Below, piece by piece: positions 15,567 through 15,879 of a stretch of 15,879 nt of DNA. This DNA comes from Proteobacteria bacterium UBA6492 (GTDB taxonomy: Bacteria; Pseudomonadota; Gammaproteobacteria; UBA6429; Thiohalophilaceae): assembly GCA_002436485.1 (NCBI GenBank), contig DJMK01000011.1:1-15879 (forward strand). Reading direction: 5' to 3'. The position numbers were made by a program, and so were the translations under genes. The first letter of the stretch is position 1. Each line of letters begins with the position of its first letter. The notes beneath the pieces are model-generated. The model saw nothing but the letters and a program-made list of their open reading frames with translations. It made no database searches and had not been told where the DNA came from.

Positions 15567-15594
15567 GCATCCGTCCTTAATAATGCTACCAAGG

Positions 15595-15600
15595 ATTATA
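15595..15600 (-). promoter_or_regulatory. Probable -10 element of the aldolase promoter
   Basis: An exact TATAAT reads on the minus strand about 56 bases before the aldolase ATG. No recognisable -35 lies at 16-18 bases upstream and there is no extended -10 TG, so a weak or activator-dependent promoter is implied. Confidence 0.35.
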
Positions 15601-15714
15601 CCCGCCGGCCCTGAATTTTCTGTTGCAGGCCGTAAAATAACGGCTGGCTAACGATTGAAATCTCACTGACCATCCCCAGATCCATGCACAGAGTAAACAG
15701 GTCGGCTGTGTTGC

Positions 15715-15742
15715 TTGACAGCAGGGCAGTCACCGCTAGAAT
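15715..15742 (+). promoter_or_regulatory. Sigma-70 promoter of groESL
   Basis: A perfect TTGACA (15715-15720), a 16-bp spacer and TAGAAT (15737-15742, 5 of 6) form a strong housekeeping promoter. The predicted start falls near 15749, inside the CIRCE element, which is the standard layout for HrcA repression. No sigma-32 type -10 (CCCCAT) was seen at the right distance. Confidence 0.8.
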
Positions 15743-15768
15743 TAGCACTCATCTGACGAGAGTGCTAA
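15742..15768. promoter_or_regulatory. CIRCE operator (HrcA-binding site) of groESL
   Basis: TTAGCACTC, nine bases, GAGTGCTAA matches the CIRCE consensus at every arm position. It overlaps the last base of the groES promoter -10 and covers the expected transcription start, so HrcA should repress groESL under normal conditions and release it on heat or folding stress. hrcA itself is not in the window. Confidence 0.95.
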
Positions 15769-15841
15769 TCTCGAACCCTCCAAACAGGGTTAAAAACTAG
15801 ATAACTTACTGTATTTCAAGCTATTTTAAGGAGAACTGCGA

Positions 15842-15879
15842 ATGAAAATTCGTCCTTTACACGACCGCGTCATTGTACG
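15842..15879 (+). CDS. groES: Co-chaperonin GroES, first 12 codons (cut by window edge)
   Basis: The window ends after MKIRPLHDRVIV, the usual opening of GroES, the heptameric lid of the GroEL chaperonin. AAGGAG (15828-15833) lies 8 bases before the ATG. The CIRCE element and sigma-70 promoter upstream confirm the identity. groEL presumably follows outside the window. Confidence 0.95.
   Translation, partial: MKIRPLHDRVIV

Larger units (their letters stand above)
15540..15841. other. Intergenic region between divergent aldolase and groES genes (302 bp)
   Basis: No gene was seen here. From left to right it holds the aldolase Shine-Dalgarno (15546-15551), a 12-bp palindrome (15555-15566), a minus-strand TATAAT for the aldolase (15595-15600), a small GCCGT/ACGGC hairpin (15629-15644), the groES sigma-70 promoter (15715-15742), the CIRCE element (15742-15768), and the groES Shine-Dalgarno (15828-15833). 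Confidence 0.7.

Noticed and set aside
15629..15644. GCCGT/ACGGC hairpin as a terminator
   Set aside because: The stem is only 5 bp with no T-tract on either strand, and no gene ends into it.
15715..15760. Sigma-32 heat-shock promoter before groES
   Set aside because: CTTGACA partly resembles a sigma-32 -35, but no CCCCAT-type -10 is present at 13-15 bases, whereas a good sigma-70 -10 is.

Overview
The window looks like a chromosomal segment of a gammaproteobacterium outside the Enterobacterales. The gene order cutA-dsbD-(tlpA)-aroQ-accB-accC-prmA-(zinc-ribbon protein)-dusB-fis-purH is one I know from Pseudomonas-type gammaproteobacteria, and the proteins resemble their E. coli and Pseudomonas counterparts closely. 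Base composition is moderate. A perfect CIRCE operator before groES and a type Vd patatin autotransporter would fit an environmental, Chromatiales-like lineage, but I cannot fix the genus from the sequence.

Layout. From 1 to about 10343 everything real is on the minus strand. Reading in the direction of transcription this is cutA-dsbD-tlpA (periplasmic thiol reduction), aroQ-accB-accC (shikimate pathway and the biotin half of acetyl-CoA carboxylase), prmA (ribosomal protein L11 methylation), a long membrane-spanning zinc-ribbon/DUF3426 protein, dusB-fis (tRNA dihydrouridine synthase and nucleoid protein, 4-nt overlap), and the first 232 codons of purH, cut by the window edge. Gaps are short, so most of these genes are probably co-transcribed in a few operons. 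A 201-bp AT-rich gap before aroQ and a 90-bp gap before dusB are the likely internal promoter sites.

From 10400 to 14357 three plus-strand genes follow: fxsA, a DUF4105 membrane protein, and a patatin-POTRA-barrel protein of the PlpD type whose start overlaps the DUF4105 stop. A minus-strand class II aldolase with an unusual C-terminal Dabb domain converges on it with only 3 bp between the stops. The window ends with the first 12 codons of groES, behind a good sigma-70 promoter overlapped by a perfect CIRCE element. In E. coli and Pseudomonas fxsA lies close to groESL, so the DUF4105/patatin/aldolase block looks like an accessory insertion into a conserved neighbourhood.

The most unusual points are the DsbD with two tandem N-terminal periplasmic domains, the aldolase-Dabb fusion, the overlapping DUF4105/type Vd patatin pair, and the HrcA-type control of groESL. 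No tRNA, rRNA, CRISPR array, insertion sequence or phage gene was seen.
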